The translations under genes were made by a program, and so were the position numbers. The notes under the pieces were generated by a model. The model saw nothing but the letters and a program-made list of their open reading frames with translations, did no database searches and had not been told where the DNA came from. Positions 8,588-16,697 of a stretch of DNA of 64,000 bases are shown in pieces. The stretch's first letter is position 1. Every line of letters starts with the position of its first letter. Origin of the DNA: DATKFM01 sp046154965 (lineage in GTDB: Bacteria; Pseudomonadota; Alphaproteobacteria; Dongiales; Dongiaceae); assembly GCA_046154965.1 (NCBI GenBank), contig JBJXDY010000112.1, positions 1 to 64,000 of the forward strand. The letters run 5' to 3'.

Positions 8588-9373
8588 ATGAACCCGCGGG
8601 CATACCTCCGGCGTATTGGCGTCACAGGGCCACTCCGCCCTGATGCGCGCACCCTGAAGCGTCTGCACCGGCAGCATCTCTTCACAGTGCCGTTCGAAAA
8701 CCTGAGCATCCATATGGGCGAGCCGGTGTCGCTCGATCTTGCGGTACTCTACGACAAGATCGTGCGGCGGCGGCGCGGCGGGTTCTGCTATGAGCTGAAC
8801 GGGCTGTTCGCCGAGCTGCTGCGGCGCCTTGGCTATCGGGTCACCTTGCTCTCTGCGGGCGTGGCGCGGGATGGCGGCGGCTACGGGCCGGAATACGATC
8901 ATCTGTTGCTGCTGGTGGAACTCGATTGCCGCTGGCTGGTCGATGTGGGCTTTGGCGAGAACTTCAAATCGCCGCTCAACCTGGATGCGGCAGGCGCGCA
9001 GGAACAGGGCCCGAAGGCCTACCGTATCCTGCGCCGGGATGAATTCCATCTACTCCAGGAACGGAGCGGGGCAAGGCGCTGGAAGGACTCCTACCGCTTC
9101 ACCTTGGCGCCGCACGAGCTGGCCGACTTTGCGGCCATGTGCCGCTTTCATCAGACCTCGCCGGACTCCCATTTCACCCGCAACCGCGTCTGCTCCCTGG
9201 CGACCCCGCCGGGTCGCAAGACCCTGAGCGGGATGAAACTGATCGAATCCGGCCACAACGGCAGCCGGCGCGTGCGCGCTGTCCCTGATGAGGCCGAGTA
9301 CAGCCGCCTGTTGCGTGATTTGTTCGGCGTCCGGTTGCCGAAGGGCCCACTGTTCCCGCAGCCGAATTTATAG
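8588..9373 (+). CDS. nat: arylamine N-acetyltransferase
   Basis: Acetyl-CoA dependent acetyltransferase acting on arylamines or hydrazines, or on an unknown natural acceptor. The Cys-His-Asp triad is complete: C67 in RRGGFCYELN, H105 in EYDHLLLLV and D119 in LVDVGFG. Length 261 is standard. The ATG at 8588 is preferred over the TTG at 8573. It follows the SDR gene by 20 bases and is closed by a terminator at 9429, so it is probably the last gene of the Rieske/SDR transcript. Confidence 0.92.
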   Translation: MNPRAYLRRIGVTGPLRPDARTLKRLHRQHLFTVPFENLSIHMGEPVSLDLAVLYDKIVRRRRGGFCYELNGLFAELLRRLGYRVTLLSAGVARDGGGYGPEYDHLLLLVELDCRWLVDVGFGENFKSPLNLDAAGAQEQGPKAYRILRRDEFHLLQERSGARRWKDSYRFTLAPHELADFAAMCRFHQTSPDSHFTRNRVCSLATPPGRKTLSGMKLIESGHNGSRRVRAVPDEAEYSRLLRDLFGVRLPKGPLFPQPNL

Positions 9374-9428
9374 GGGCTGCACGCAGGCAGATCGCGATGG
9401 CAGCGATCTCGTAGCCTGAAAAGCAAAG

Positions 9429-9455
9429 AGGCGGGGCGGTCGGTCCGCCTTTTTC
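9429..9455 (+). terminator. rho-independent terminator after nat
   Basis: AGGCGG (9429-9434) pairs with CCGCCT (9445-9450) and is followed by a run of T residues (9450-9454). It closes the Rieske-SDR-nat unit before the histidine kinase gene. Confidence 0.65.
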
Positions 9456-9582
9456 CTCAAACGAAGACCGTCGTTCAGGGGCAACCAGCCGGTCCAGGCT
9501 TGTCTTCTGTCGATGGGAGTGCGAATACCGTCCAGCCGGGCACGCCGCCATTGGGGCTGTCCCGTGCAACACTCCTCAACCG

Positions 9583-10905
9583 ATGCCGCTGGAATTAGAA
9601 GACATTCCAGGTAACATCGACCGCAAGAGCTTGGCAACACGGCCGACGGACGCGCAACGCGAAACGAAAAAACGGATGCCCTCTTCGACAGGCGGCAAGA
9701 CTCCAGTTATAGAACCGAATCCCGCGGGCGAAGCCGAGGACTTGACCTACCGAAATCTGCGCCAACGTATCCGGCAGCAGGAAATACTTGCTGAGCTCGG
9801 CGTGTCCGCGCTGCAAGGTGCGGAGTTCGATCAGCTTCTCAACGACACCGCCCGGTTAACCGCCGAGGGTTTGCGCACACCGTTTTGCAAGGTCCTCGAG
9901 TATATACCTGCCGAGAACGGCCTGCTGGTACGTGCGGGCGTCGGCTGGGATGCCGGAGTCGTCGGCGTCTCCAAGATCGGCGCCGATCTGGAGTCGCCCG
10001 CCGGCTTTGCGCTAAAGACCGGCAAGCCTGTCATCTCCAATCATCTGGAGAATGAGGAGCGTTTCCGGACGCCTGAAATTCTTTGGCGCCACGGCATTCA
10101 CCGGGCGATGAATGTCATCCTGCAAGGAGACGGACGGCCCTTCGGCGTGCTGGAGGTGGACAGCCGCGACGAAGACGAATTTGTCGAGAACGATCTAGCC
10201 TTTCTGCAAGGCGCCGCCAACATCCTCGGGATGGCCATCGAACGTCAGCGATACGAGCGCAACCTGCAGACAGCGCTCGACCGGCAGCAGGTTCTTCTCA
10301 AGGAGACGAATCATCGGATTAAGAACAGCCTGTCCATTATCGCCAGCATGCTGCGCCTCCAGGGCAGCGATAGTGATGACGGCAATCTCAAGCTGCAGCT
10401 CGACGAGGCGTCGCAGCGTGTCTCGGCAGTGGCGAAGGCGCACGAGCTGCTTTACCGCGGCGACGATATCGAGCGCATGGATATAGGGGCCTACATCGAG
10501 TCGATCTGCGAAGAGGTAGACGCGAGCGTCTCTCATTGCGAAATAGTTTCCGAATCGCAGAAAGGAATAGTGATTTCCACCGACCGCGCCATCTCAGCGG
10601 CGCTGATCGTCAATGAACTGATCTCGAATGCGGCGAAATATGCATATCCCGAGAAGTCAGCCGGCAAAATCTATGTGAGAACCGCGGAATCGGGCAGCGA
10701 TCATTTTGCGATTTGGGTGCGGGACGAAGGCGTCGGCCTGCCTGATGATTTCAATGTCAAGACGACCGGAAGTCTCGGGATGCGCATCGTCGTGGCGCTG
10801 ACCCAGCAGTTGGGCGGCGTCCTGTCGTACAACCGTACGAAGAGCGGCACCGAGTTCGTCGTCACCGTCCCCCGGAGCGATGAACTGGCCCAGCCGCCGC
10901 GATAG
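9583..10905 (+). CDS. soluble GAF-HisKA_2 sensor histidine kinase
   Basis: Cytoplasmic two-component kinase without membrane segments. A GAF sensor domain spans about residues 75-225 (VLEYIPAENGLLVRAG, GVLEVDSRDEDEF). The HisKA_2 phospho-acceptor segment KETNHRIKNSL carries H244. The ATPase domain shows an N box (NELISNAAKYA), a G box (DEGVGLP) and a second glycine stretch (GSLGMRIV). This architecture belongs to the kinases of general stress and light signalling (often paired with PhyR-type regulators), but no response regulator gene is nearby. An ATG at 9676 is an alternative start. The orphan position leaves partner and signal unknown. Confidence 0.88.
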   Translation: MPLELEDIPGNIDRKSLATRPTDAQRETKKRMPSSTGGKTPVIEPNPAGEAEDLTYRNLRQRIRQQEILAELGVSALQGAEFDQLLNDTARLTAEGLRTPFCKVLEYIPAENGLLVRAGVGWDAGVVGVSKIGADLESPAGFALKTGKPVISNHLENEERFRTPEILWRHGIHRAMNVILQGDGRPFGVLEVDSRDEDEFVENDLAFLQGAANILGMAIERQRYERNLQTALDRQQVLLKETNHRIKNSLSIIASMLRLQGSDSDDGNLKLQLDEASQRVSAVAKAHELLYRGDDIERMDIGAYIESICEEVDASVSHCEIVSESQKGIVISTDRAISAALIVNELISNAAKYAYPEKSAGKIYVRTAESGSDHFAIWVRDEGVGLPDDFNVKTTGSLGMRIVVALTQQLGGVLSYNRTKSGTEFVVTVPRSDELAQPPR

Positions 10906-11172
10906 CCGCAGGCGCAACAGACAAATGCGCTTCACATCCCCGGCAGCGGCATCATGCCCAACGCCTTGGGCGTGGCAAGGAAAGCAACGAATTCACGGTT
11001 ACTTCCGCATGATTGTCCGCAGTCTTCGGTTCTCTGGCGCCCTAATCAACACAACTTGCAGCGGCAATGAATCGATTGAACGCGGCGGTCGCTGCTGTGC
11101 GGACTGTGGCGACAGCCCGAGACATCGCGTTGGCTTGGCCGGTCCGCCGGTCCGGGCAGTGCATTATGAATG
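10906..11172. other. intergenic stretch between kinase and metY terminator
   Basis: No convincing coding frame, RNA gene or repeat is visible here; weak overlapping frames have no ribosome-binding site and look random. Together with the terminator at 11173-11205 it separates two convergent genes. Confidence 0.4.
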
Positions 11173-11205
11173 CAAAGCGAAAGAGGCGGGTTCAGCACCC
11201 GCCTC
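11173..11205 (-). terminator. terminator of metY
   Basis: GAGGCGGGT (11183-11191) and ACCCGCCTC (11197-11205) form a perfect 9-base-pair stem with a 5-base loop; reading leftward it is followed by a T-rich tail (TTTCGCTTTG), so it terminates the leftward metY transcript. Confidence 0.75.
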
Positions 11206-11231
11206 ATCGTATTGGCCGAGTCGATCAGGAA

Positions 11232-12551
11232 TTACTCCGCCGCCGCCTTCAGGCTGCCCGCCGACTTCAGCGCCTGGTCGAGATCGGCGATGATGTCGTC
11301 GATATGCTCGAGGCCCACGGACAGGCGGACATAGTTCTCGGAGACGCCGGTCTGCAGCTGCTCTTCCGGCGAGAGCTGCGAGTGGGTGGTCGAGGCCGGA
11401 TGGATGGCGAGGCTGCGCGCGTCGCCGATGTTGGCGACGTGATAGAACAGCTTCAGCGCGTCGATGAAGCGCCGTCCCGCTTCCTTGCCGCCCTTGATTT
11501 CGAAGCCCACGAGGCCGCCGAGGCCGCCCTTCAGATAGGCCTTGGCGCGGCGGGCGAACTCGCCCTCCTGCACGCTGGGATGGATGATCTTGGTCACCGA
11601 CGGATGCTTCTTCAGGTAGTCCGTGACCGCCTGGGTGTTGCGGCAATGCTCGCGCATCCGCAGCGGCAGCGTCTCCAGCCCCTGGATGAACATGAAGGCA
11701 TTGAACGGGCTCATGGCATAGCCGAGGTCGCGCTGCAGCGTGACCCGCGCCTTGATGATGTAGGCAATCGGACCAAGCGGCTTCACGGCTTGGGTCCACA
11801 CGGCGCCGTGATAGCTGGGATCCGGCTGGTTCAGGAGCGGGAAGCGGGCGGCATGCTTCTCCCAATCAAAATTGCCGCCATCGACGATCACGCCGCCGAT
11901 GGAGGTGCCATGGCCGCCGATGTATTTGGTCGTGGAATAGACCACGATGGCTGCACCATGCTCGATCGGCTTGCAGAGCACCGGACAAGCGGTGTTGTCC
12001 ATAATCAACGGCACGCCGAGCGAGCGGCCGATATCGGCGACCTCTTTGATCGGGAAGACATGGAGTTTCGGATTGGGTAGCGTCTCCGCGTAGTAGGCGC
12101 GGGTCTTGGCGTCGGTCGCCTTACGGAAGTTCTCCGGGTCGGACGGGTCGACGAACCGCGTTTCGATGCCCTGGGTCTTCAGGGTGTTGGCAAACAGGTT
12201 CCAGGTGCCGCCGTAAAGATCGGTCGAACTGACGATGTTATCGCCGACCTGGGCGATATTCTGGATCGACATGGCCGAGGCCGCCTGTCCCGACGCCACG
12301 CCCAGCGCCGCGACGCCGCCTTCAAGTTGCGCCAGGCGCTCTTCCAGCACGGCGTTCGTCGGATTCATGATACGCGTGTAGATGTTGCCAAGCTCCTTCA
12401 GGGCAAACAGGTTCGCGGCGTGCTCGGTGTGTTTGAACTGATAGGAGGTGGTCTGATAGATCGGCACCGCGACCGCATTGCTGGTGGGATCGGCGCGATA
12501 GCTGCCGCCGTGCAGGACGATCGTTTCCGGGTTCTTGCTGCTGGTTGTCAT
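11232..12551 (-). CDS. metY: O-acetylhomoserine sulfhydrylase / aminocarboxypropyltransferase
   Basis: PLP enzyme of the Cys/Met metabolism family that makes homocysteine directly from O-acetylhomoserine and sulfide. The cofactor lysine is K209 in VYSTTKYIGGHGT, with the phosphate-binding GVASGQAA, the IYTRIMNPT segment and the DNTACPVLCKP strand as expected. Length 439 is typical of the long MetY type (as opposed to ~390-residue MetZ). It is monocistronic, with its own terminator, and carries a structured 5' leader (two hairpins) that may regulate it. Confidence 0.92.
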   Translation of the reverse strand: MTTSSKNPETIVLHGGSYRADPTSNAVAVPIYQTTSYQFKHTEHAANLFALKELGNIYTRIMNPTNAVLEERLAQLEGGVAALGVASGQAASAMSIQNIAQVGDNIVSSTDLYGGTWNLFANTLKTQGIETRFVDPSDPENFRKATDAKTRAYYAETLPNPKLHVFPIKEVADIGRSLGVPLIMDNTACPVLCKPIEHGAAIVVYSTTKYIGGHGTSIGGVIVDGGNFDWEKHAARFPLLNQPDPSYHGAVWTQAVKPLGPIAYIIKARVTLQRDLGYAMSPFNAFMFIQGLETLPLRMREHCRNTQAVTDYLKKHPSVTKIIHPSVQEGEFARRAKAYLKGGLGGLVGFEIKGGKEAGRRFIDALKLFYHVANIGDARSLAIHPASTTHSQLSPEEQLQTGVSENYVRLSVGLEHIDDIIADLDQALKSAGSLKAAAE

Positions 12552-12582
12552 GTTTCCCTCGGCTTCCTCTCGAATTTGGCCG

Positions 12583-12666
12583 CCGCCTATCGGCCGTCTA
12601 CTGGGCGGTGTCCTACAAGAGCCCGCGATTCCGGTTGGCGGGGATTATCGGCCTTTTGGTGCCCCG
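12583..12666 (-). promoter_or_regulatory. structured metY 5' leader with twin hairpins
   Basis: Upstream of metY, in the leader reading leftward, two 5-base-pair hairpins occur: CGGGG/CCCCG (12639-12643 with 12662-12666) and CCGCC/GGCGG (12583-12587 with 12604-12608). Both loops hold the same 8-mer (TATCGGCC on the plus strand, 12646-12653 and 12588-12595) at the same side of the stem. It does not match the SAM-II consensus as I remember it. A duplicated regulatory element is possible but unproven; the stems are short. Confidence 0.3.
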
Positions 12667-12899
12667 AGGACGTCCTAATGTTAACTAAAAGCAAAAAAAA
12701 ACGCCGCAGCAAAGCTGGGCGGTCGGTCGCCGTCGCTTTAGCTGCATTTATAAGGCGCCCGCAAGCTGATGCTTCAAATCGGCGCCGCTCAAAATCTCCA
12801 ATAAATGACATGGGCTTGTCAACCATCGAGGCGTTACGGTTTGCGAATTAACCAAATTTCTTATGAATGTGAGGAATTTGCCGGTGAATTTTGTCATGT

Positions 12900-12928
12900 A
12901 AACCAACTGTTAAGACTGCCAGTGGTTT
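12900..12928. promoter_or_regulatory. inverted repeat upstream of ldtR, candidate operator
   Basis: AAACCAACTG (12900-12909) and CAGTGGTTT (12920-12928) are reverse complements apart from one extra base. The site lies 29 bases before the ldtR start, where a MarR-type dimer could repress its own promoter. The surrounding 12667-12956 is AT-rich for this genome and shows no gene. Confidence 0.4.
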
Positions 12929-12956
12929 AATGCCTGCCTGTCAACGACTCTAACTT

Positions 12957-13451
12957 GTGAGACGTTTCGTGAAGAACGCATATCTTGAAACAATCGCCCT
13001 AATCGAGCGCCTGCATCGCGAGTGCTTGGAAGTCATCCGGGCCGATCTGGACCGCCATGGCATCCGCGACCTGAACAACGTTCAGGCGATGATCCTGTTC
13101 AATATCGGCACCGACGAATTGACGGTCGGCGAGCTGACTAACCGCGGCTATTACCTGGGCTCCAACGTCTCCTACAACGTGAAGAAGATGGTGGAGAACG
13201 GGTACCTGCAGCAGGAACGTTCGCCCCATGACCGCCGTGCCGTAAACGTGCGCGTGTCGCCCAAGGGCCTCGAGGTCTGCGAGCGGTTGAATATCATGTA
13301 TGAGCGCCACGCCAATGAGTTGTCCAAGGGCGTCGCCAACCCGGATGAACTGCAGGGCATGAATGCGCTACTGCGCCGTCTGGAGCGGTTCTGGTCCCAG
13401 AGCATGGATTACTCGGTCCGTCCCACCGGCGCGATCGATAACGCCGCCTGA
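12957..13451 (+). CDS. ldtR: LdtR-type MarR-family regulator
   Basis: Winged-helix regulator of about 164 residues. The segment FIGTDELTVGELTNRGYYLGSN-like recognition helix (NRGYYLGSNVSYNVKKMVENGYL) and the wing ERSPHDRRAVNVRVS match the alphaproteobacterial LdtR group, which is known in Liberibacter to control an L,D-transpeptidase gene and stress tolerance. The GTG start is the only sensible one. It is followed by a hairpin terminator and is probably monocistronic; an L,D-transpeptidase-like gene lies 40 kb further on in this window, but nothing links the two directly. Confidence 0.85.
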   Translation: MRRFVKNAYLETIALIERLHRECLEVIRADLDRHGIRDLNNVQAMILFNIGTDELTVGELTNRGYYLGSNVSYNVKKMVENGYLQQERSPHDRRAVNVRVSPKGLEVCERLNIMYERHANELSKGVANPDELQGMNALLRRLERFWSQSMDYSVRPTGAIDNAA

Positions 13452-13453
13452 AA

Positions 13454-13475
13454 CGCCCTTGGGGGAGGGCGCCTT
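13454..13475 (+). terminator. probable terminator of ldtR
   Basis: CGCCCT (13454-13459) pairs with AGGGCG (13466-13471) three bases after the ldtR stop and is followed by CCTTTC. The T tract is short, so strength is doubtful. Confidence 0.45.
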
Positions 13476-13782
13476 TCGGGAGATGCGTTGCGGCGGTGCG
13501 GCGCGACAACACTCGTGACCACCGCCGCAGCGCGTCACTTCCCATGCCATCTCCTGGGCTGTACCGCTAGGCAAATCACGCCGCCGTCAGCCGATTTTTG
13601 TCCAATTCGACGCCAGAGCAGAGCTTGTCCGACGGCGCTAGCTTACCCGTCGGCGCACCCGAATCTCGGGGTACCGCCAGGTTCAGGCCGATGGCGATCG
13701 ATGATGGAAATGCCCGAGATCTTCATGTAAACCCGGCCAGGATGTCATCCCGGCTTATCCGCCGATGACAAGGTGAGGCCGA
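13476..13782. other. intergenic region upstream of the iron-type alcohol dehydrogenase
   Basis: No gene is supported. A small palindrome GTCATC (13744-13749) with GATGAC (13764-13769) lies 14 bases before the dehydrogenase start and could be an operator or a decayed copy of the GTCATC-ended palindromic repeat seen at 61272-61349. Confidence 0.35.
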
Positions 13783-14958
13783 ATGACCATTGTGTCCTTT
13801 TCGATGCTGCCGAACACGCGAGTGGTCTTCGGCGCCGGCCGCAGCGAAAAGCTGGGCGAGGACGTAAAGGCGCTGGTGGGCGAGGGTGCCGCGGTGCTCC
13901 TGGTGGCCGATCCCGGAATTCCCAAGATCGCCGACGCCGTCGAGGCAACGTTGAAGACGGCCGGCTGCAAGGTAGCGCTGTATTCGGACGTGCGAAGCGA
14001 TCCCCTGGGCGTGCAGGTCGATGGCGCGGCGACCGCCGCCCGCTCCCTTGGCGCTAAAATCGTGGTCGGCCTGGGCGGCGGCTCGACCCTCGACGTCGCC
14101 AAATTCGCCGCGGCCATCGCGCCGGCGGATCAGCCGGCCGATCACTATGAGCTCGCCAAGAACCGGCTGCCGGCCAGGGGGCTGAAGAAGATCTGCCTGC
14201 CCACGACCGCCGGCACGGGCTCGGAGTCGACCCGGGTCTCCGTCTTCACCAACGCCAAAGGCGAGAAGGTCTGGGCCTGGGGCGATGAACTGCGCGCCGA
14301 CCTGGCGCTATTGGACCCCAAGCTGACCGTGGGCCTGCCGCCGCATCTGACGGCGGCCACGGGCGTGGATGCCCTGGTCCATGCCATCGAGGCCTGCACG
14401 ATCCGCCGCGCCAATCCGCTCAACGACGCCATCGGCCTCCACGCCATCCGGCTGGTTGTGGCTAATCTGAAGCGCGCGGTGGAAGCGCCGGACGACCTGG
14501 CGGCGCGGGGCGCGATGCAGATCGCCGCCGCCGCCGGCGGCATGGCCATCGACAACGCTGGCACCGGCGTCGGCCACGCCCTGGGCCACGCGCTGGGCGC
14601 CATTGGTCACGTGCATCATGGCCGCGCCGTCGGGCTCTGCCTGCGTGTGGCGCTGGCCTGGAACGCGGAGGCGGGACCTGCTCGCCATGCCGCAGTGGCG
14701 GCGGCGATGGGCGTTCCGGCCCATGGCCGCAGCGAGGCCGCTGTTGTCGCCGATCTGCAACCGGCCTATGACCGTTTCCTGCGCGCGGTCGGCCTGGTGA
14801 TCTCCCTGAGCCAGGACGGATTGTCTGCCGCGGACGCGCCTCGGCTCGCCGACATGACGATGGCGCCGGAAAACAAGTCAATGCGGGATGCGAATATTCG
14901 CGAGATCGCTCGCGCCGACGCGCTGCGGCTTGCCGAAGCGGTCCTCGGCGCGGCCTAG
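13783..14958 (+). CDS. iron-containing alcohol dehydrogenase family protein
   Basis: NAD(P)-dependent group III dehydrogenase. The N-terminal NAD domain has GGGSTLDVAK, followed by LPTTAGTGSE and a metal-binding helical domain with GVDALVHAIE, GVGHALGHALG and IGHVHHGRAV, whose Asp and three His positions are the expected iron ligands. At 391 residues it is a normal single-domain member. Maleylacetate reductase, butanol dehydrogenase and hydroxyacid-oxoacid transhydrogenase share these features, so the substrate is not decided. The gene stands alone, with no co-transcribed neighbour. Confidence 0.87.
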   Translation: MTIVSFSMLPNTRVVFGAGRSEKLGEDVKALVGEGAAVLLVADPGIPKIADAVEATLKTAGCKVALYSDVRSDPLGVQVDGAATAARSLGAKIVVGLGGGSTLDVAKFAAAIAPADQPADHYELAKNRLPARGLKKICLPTTAGTGSESTRVSVFTNAKGEKVWAWGDELRADLALLDPKLTVGLPPHLTAATGVDALVHAIEACTIRRANPLNDAIGLHAIRLVVANLKRAVEAPDDLAARGAMQIAAAAGGMAIDNAGTGVGHALGHALGAIGHVHHGRAVGLCLRVALAWNAEAGPARHAAVAAAMGVPAHGRSEAAVVADLQPAYDRFLRAVGLVISLSQDGLSAADAPRLADMTMAPENKSMRDANIREIARADALRLAEAVLGAA

Positions 14959-15147
14959 GATTTTCCACAAATTGCTGAGATCGGACAACCGCCCTGCGGA
15001 AGCCGGCGCTGCCGCTTGAAATCACAGCGGAATATTCGTCGCGCCGTTCATCTTGGTGAATACTTAGCAAATGAAAATACTCATCTGGTAGACGCAAGCA
15101 ATAAACCGCGTAAAATCCAACATATTTAACAAGATATGAAATTATGC

Positions 15148-15176
15148 TTGCGTTTTACTTCTTAACCGGCTATTAT
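15148..15176 (+). promoter_or_regulatory. promoter of the 29-residue peptide unit
   Basis: TTGCGT (15148-15153) and TATTAT (15171-15176) are separated by exactly 17 bases within an AT-rich stretch. Predicted transcription start is near 15183, about 60 bases before the small reading frame. Confidence 0.6.
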
Positions 15177-15242
15177 CCTTTCCGGAAATTAAGCAATTCC
15201 GCAGCCAGTGTAGGGCTGGACACTAGGTGAGGAGGGGACGAT

Positions 15243-15332
15243 ATGAATGCTCGTATGATGCCGATTGCTTATGGCCTTTTTGCTGGATTCTTCCTGGTTG
15301 GTTTGGCCGTTTTGTCCACGGCGATGCACTAG
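15243..15332 (+). CDS. 29-residue single-span membrane peptide
   Basis: A short frame begins at ATG 15243, 7 bases after a perfect AGGAGG (15230-15235), and ends with TAG at 15330-15332. The product starts MNARMMPIAYG and contains one hydrophobic span (about residues 7-26) with a short polar tail ending STAMH. It has its own well-spaced promoter and is followed by two hairpins, so it forms a stand-alone transcript of about 290 bases. I do not recognise the peptide; small membrane proteins of this size often modulate transporters or respiratory complexes, but no function is claimed. Confidence 0.6.
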   Translation: MNARMMPIAYGLFAGFFLVGLAVLSTAMH

Positions 15333-15396
15333 ACTTCGGACAGCGCCTGTCCCAAGGCGCTGCTCTCTGCGTTGGGTCGCAAATTCATTGAGGTGG

Positions 15397-15471
15397 CTTC
15401 CGGTTTAACCTGCGTCCGGAAGCAGTGAAATCAAGAACGGGCGGCGCCAGATCGGTGCCGCCCGTTTGATT
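15397..15471 (+). terminator. tandem hairpins ending the small-peptide transcript
   Basis: CTTCCGG (15397-15403) pairs with CCGGAAG (15416-15422); then AACGGGCGGC (15436-15445) pairs with GCCGCCCGTT (15457-15466), a perfect 10-base-pair stem followed by TGATTTT. The second hairpin is a good rho-independent terminator on the plus strand and may also serve the convergent acyltransferase gene. Confidence 0.7.
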
Positions 15472-15515
15472 TTCCGCAGCGCGAGCGCCGCCGGGACGCG
15501 CTTGGCGCACCGGCG

Positions 15516-16490
15516 CTACTGCGCCGCCGCACCGAACTTGACCGGCTCGCCGGCGCTGACTCGCGCATCGCTCGCATCCTGCCAGCCAAACCAGCTCCCG
15601 GGGCATTGCCGCACCTGTGGCGCAAGCCGCTGTGCGAATGCCTGCGCGGCATGCTCGAAGGCCTGCTCTTTCGGCAATCCGCGCGGCAGAGACAGGGCGG
15701 GCTCGATGGTGACGGAGTGATGATCGACGGCGTCCCTGCGCGTGAACACCGGAAGCAGCGCCGCGCCGGACCGATAGGCAATTCCAGCTGCGCCGGGCGC
15801 CAAGTTCAGTGTGCCGCCGAGGAATGGCGCCGCGATGGGCCGCAGCGACGTGGCCTGCGCCGTCACGGAGACGATGCCGCCTTCCTTGAGCCGGTCGACG
15901 AGGCGGGCCAGCACGGGCCCGGCATTGTGGCTGAGCGGCAGCACGGCGCGGCTGGCGAGATATCTCGCCTCGATCTTGGTCCTGATCGGATTTAGCCACC
16001 GCATGCCGAACTGCGTGGGCGAGAAGCCGTGGCGGGGATGGCTGAGGTGATGCACTTTGAAGCCAGCATCGTGCAGCGCCATTTTGACGACCAGCGAGGC
16101 GAAGGCGGAGTTGGCAACCCATAGGACGGCGCCGTTCCCTGCGGTCAAGGCGCTCACCAGGTTGTGGGCGCCGCGCAATTCGGTGGCCGGCCGCCAGCCG
16201 CCCGGACGGTGGCAGGCCAGCAGTTGCAGCGTCTCTTCGACCTGATGCGCCAGGACATTCCGCAGGACACGGGCGCCGCCGACGGCGCCGTCACGCAGTT
16301 CGAGCAGGGAGCCGATACATTGCGGCAAATTCGATGACGTCAGCGAGAAGGGCGCCGCCATCGGCGCAAAGGCATTTCCCAGGAGGTTCCAGCTGCCTTC
16401 CGCCGAGGCCCAGGCGAGCACCGTGAGCACCGGCAACCCAAGCAGGGTCGCCATGTCGGTTGCGCTGAACCGCCGGACTTTGGTCGTCAT
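15516..16490 (-). CDS. LpxL/HtrB-like acyltransferase family protein, catalytic motif degenerate
   Basis: 324 residues with the layout of lipid A / lysophospholipid acyltransferases: an N-terminal hydrophobic segment, a middle region NPIRTKIEARYLASR and a late SVTAQATSLRPIAAPFLGG block. At the place where active enzymes have H-x4-D/E (as HFGNWE), this protein reads WVANSAFASLV, with no His or acid. It is therefore either inactive or a divergent subfamily with another chemistry. It is monocistronic and convergent with the small-peptide unit. A role in envelope lipid acylation is inference only. Confidence 0.6.
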   Translation of the reverse strand: MTTKVRRFSATDMATLLGLPVLTVLAWASAEGSWNLLGNAFAPMAAPFSLTSSNLPQCIGSLLELRDGAVGGARVLRNVLAHQVEETLQLLACHRPGGWRPATELRGAHNLVSALTAGNGAVLWVANSAFASLVVKMALHDAGFKVHHLSHPRHGFSPTQFGMRWLNPIRTKIEARYLASRAVLPLSHNAGPVLARLVDRLKEGGIVSVTAQATSLRPIAAPFLGGTLNLAPGAAGIAYRSGAALLPVFTRRDAVDHHSVTIEPALSLPRGLPKEQAFEHAAQAFAQRLAPQVRQCPGSWFGWQDASDARVSAGEPVKFGAAAQ

Positions 16491-16697
16491 GATTTGAAGC
16501 CGCCCCTTGAAAGCAAGTCCCTGAGGAAACGCCGGTCAGCACTCAGGAAGCCGCCCCGCGGCCTCCCGAAGTCAAGTTCACTAGCCCCTTACCTTGGCGC
16601 GCCGACGTTCCCAGCGCCAACGCCCGTGACAAGCGCAATCCATGCCAAATCGGCCGGGTTCTGCAAGATTCAATTTTGCCGCATTGGGCGCCCCCGA

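Noticed and set aside
12583..12720. SAM-II or other known SAM riboswitch in front of metY
   Set aside because: The conserved SAM-II sequence elements are not present; only short hairpins are seen.
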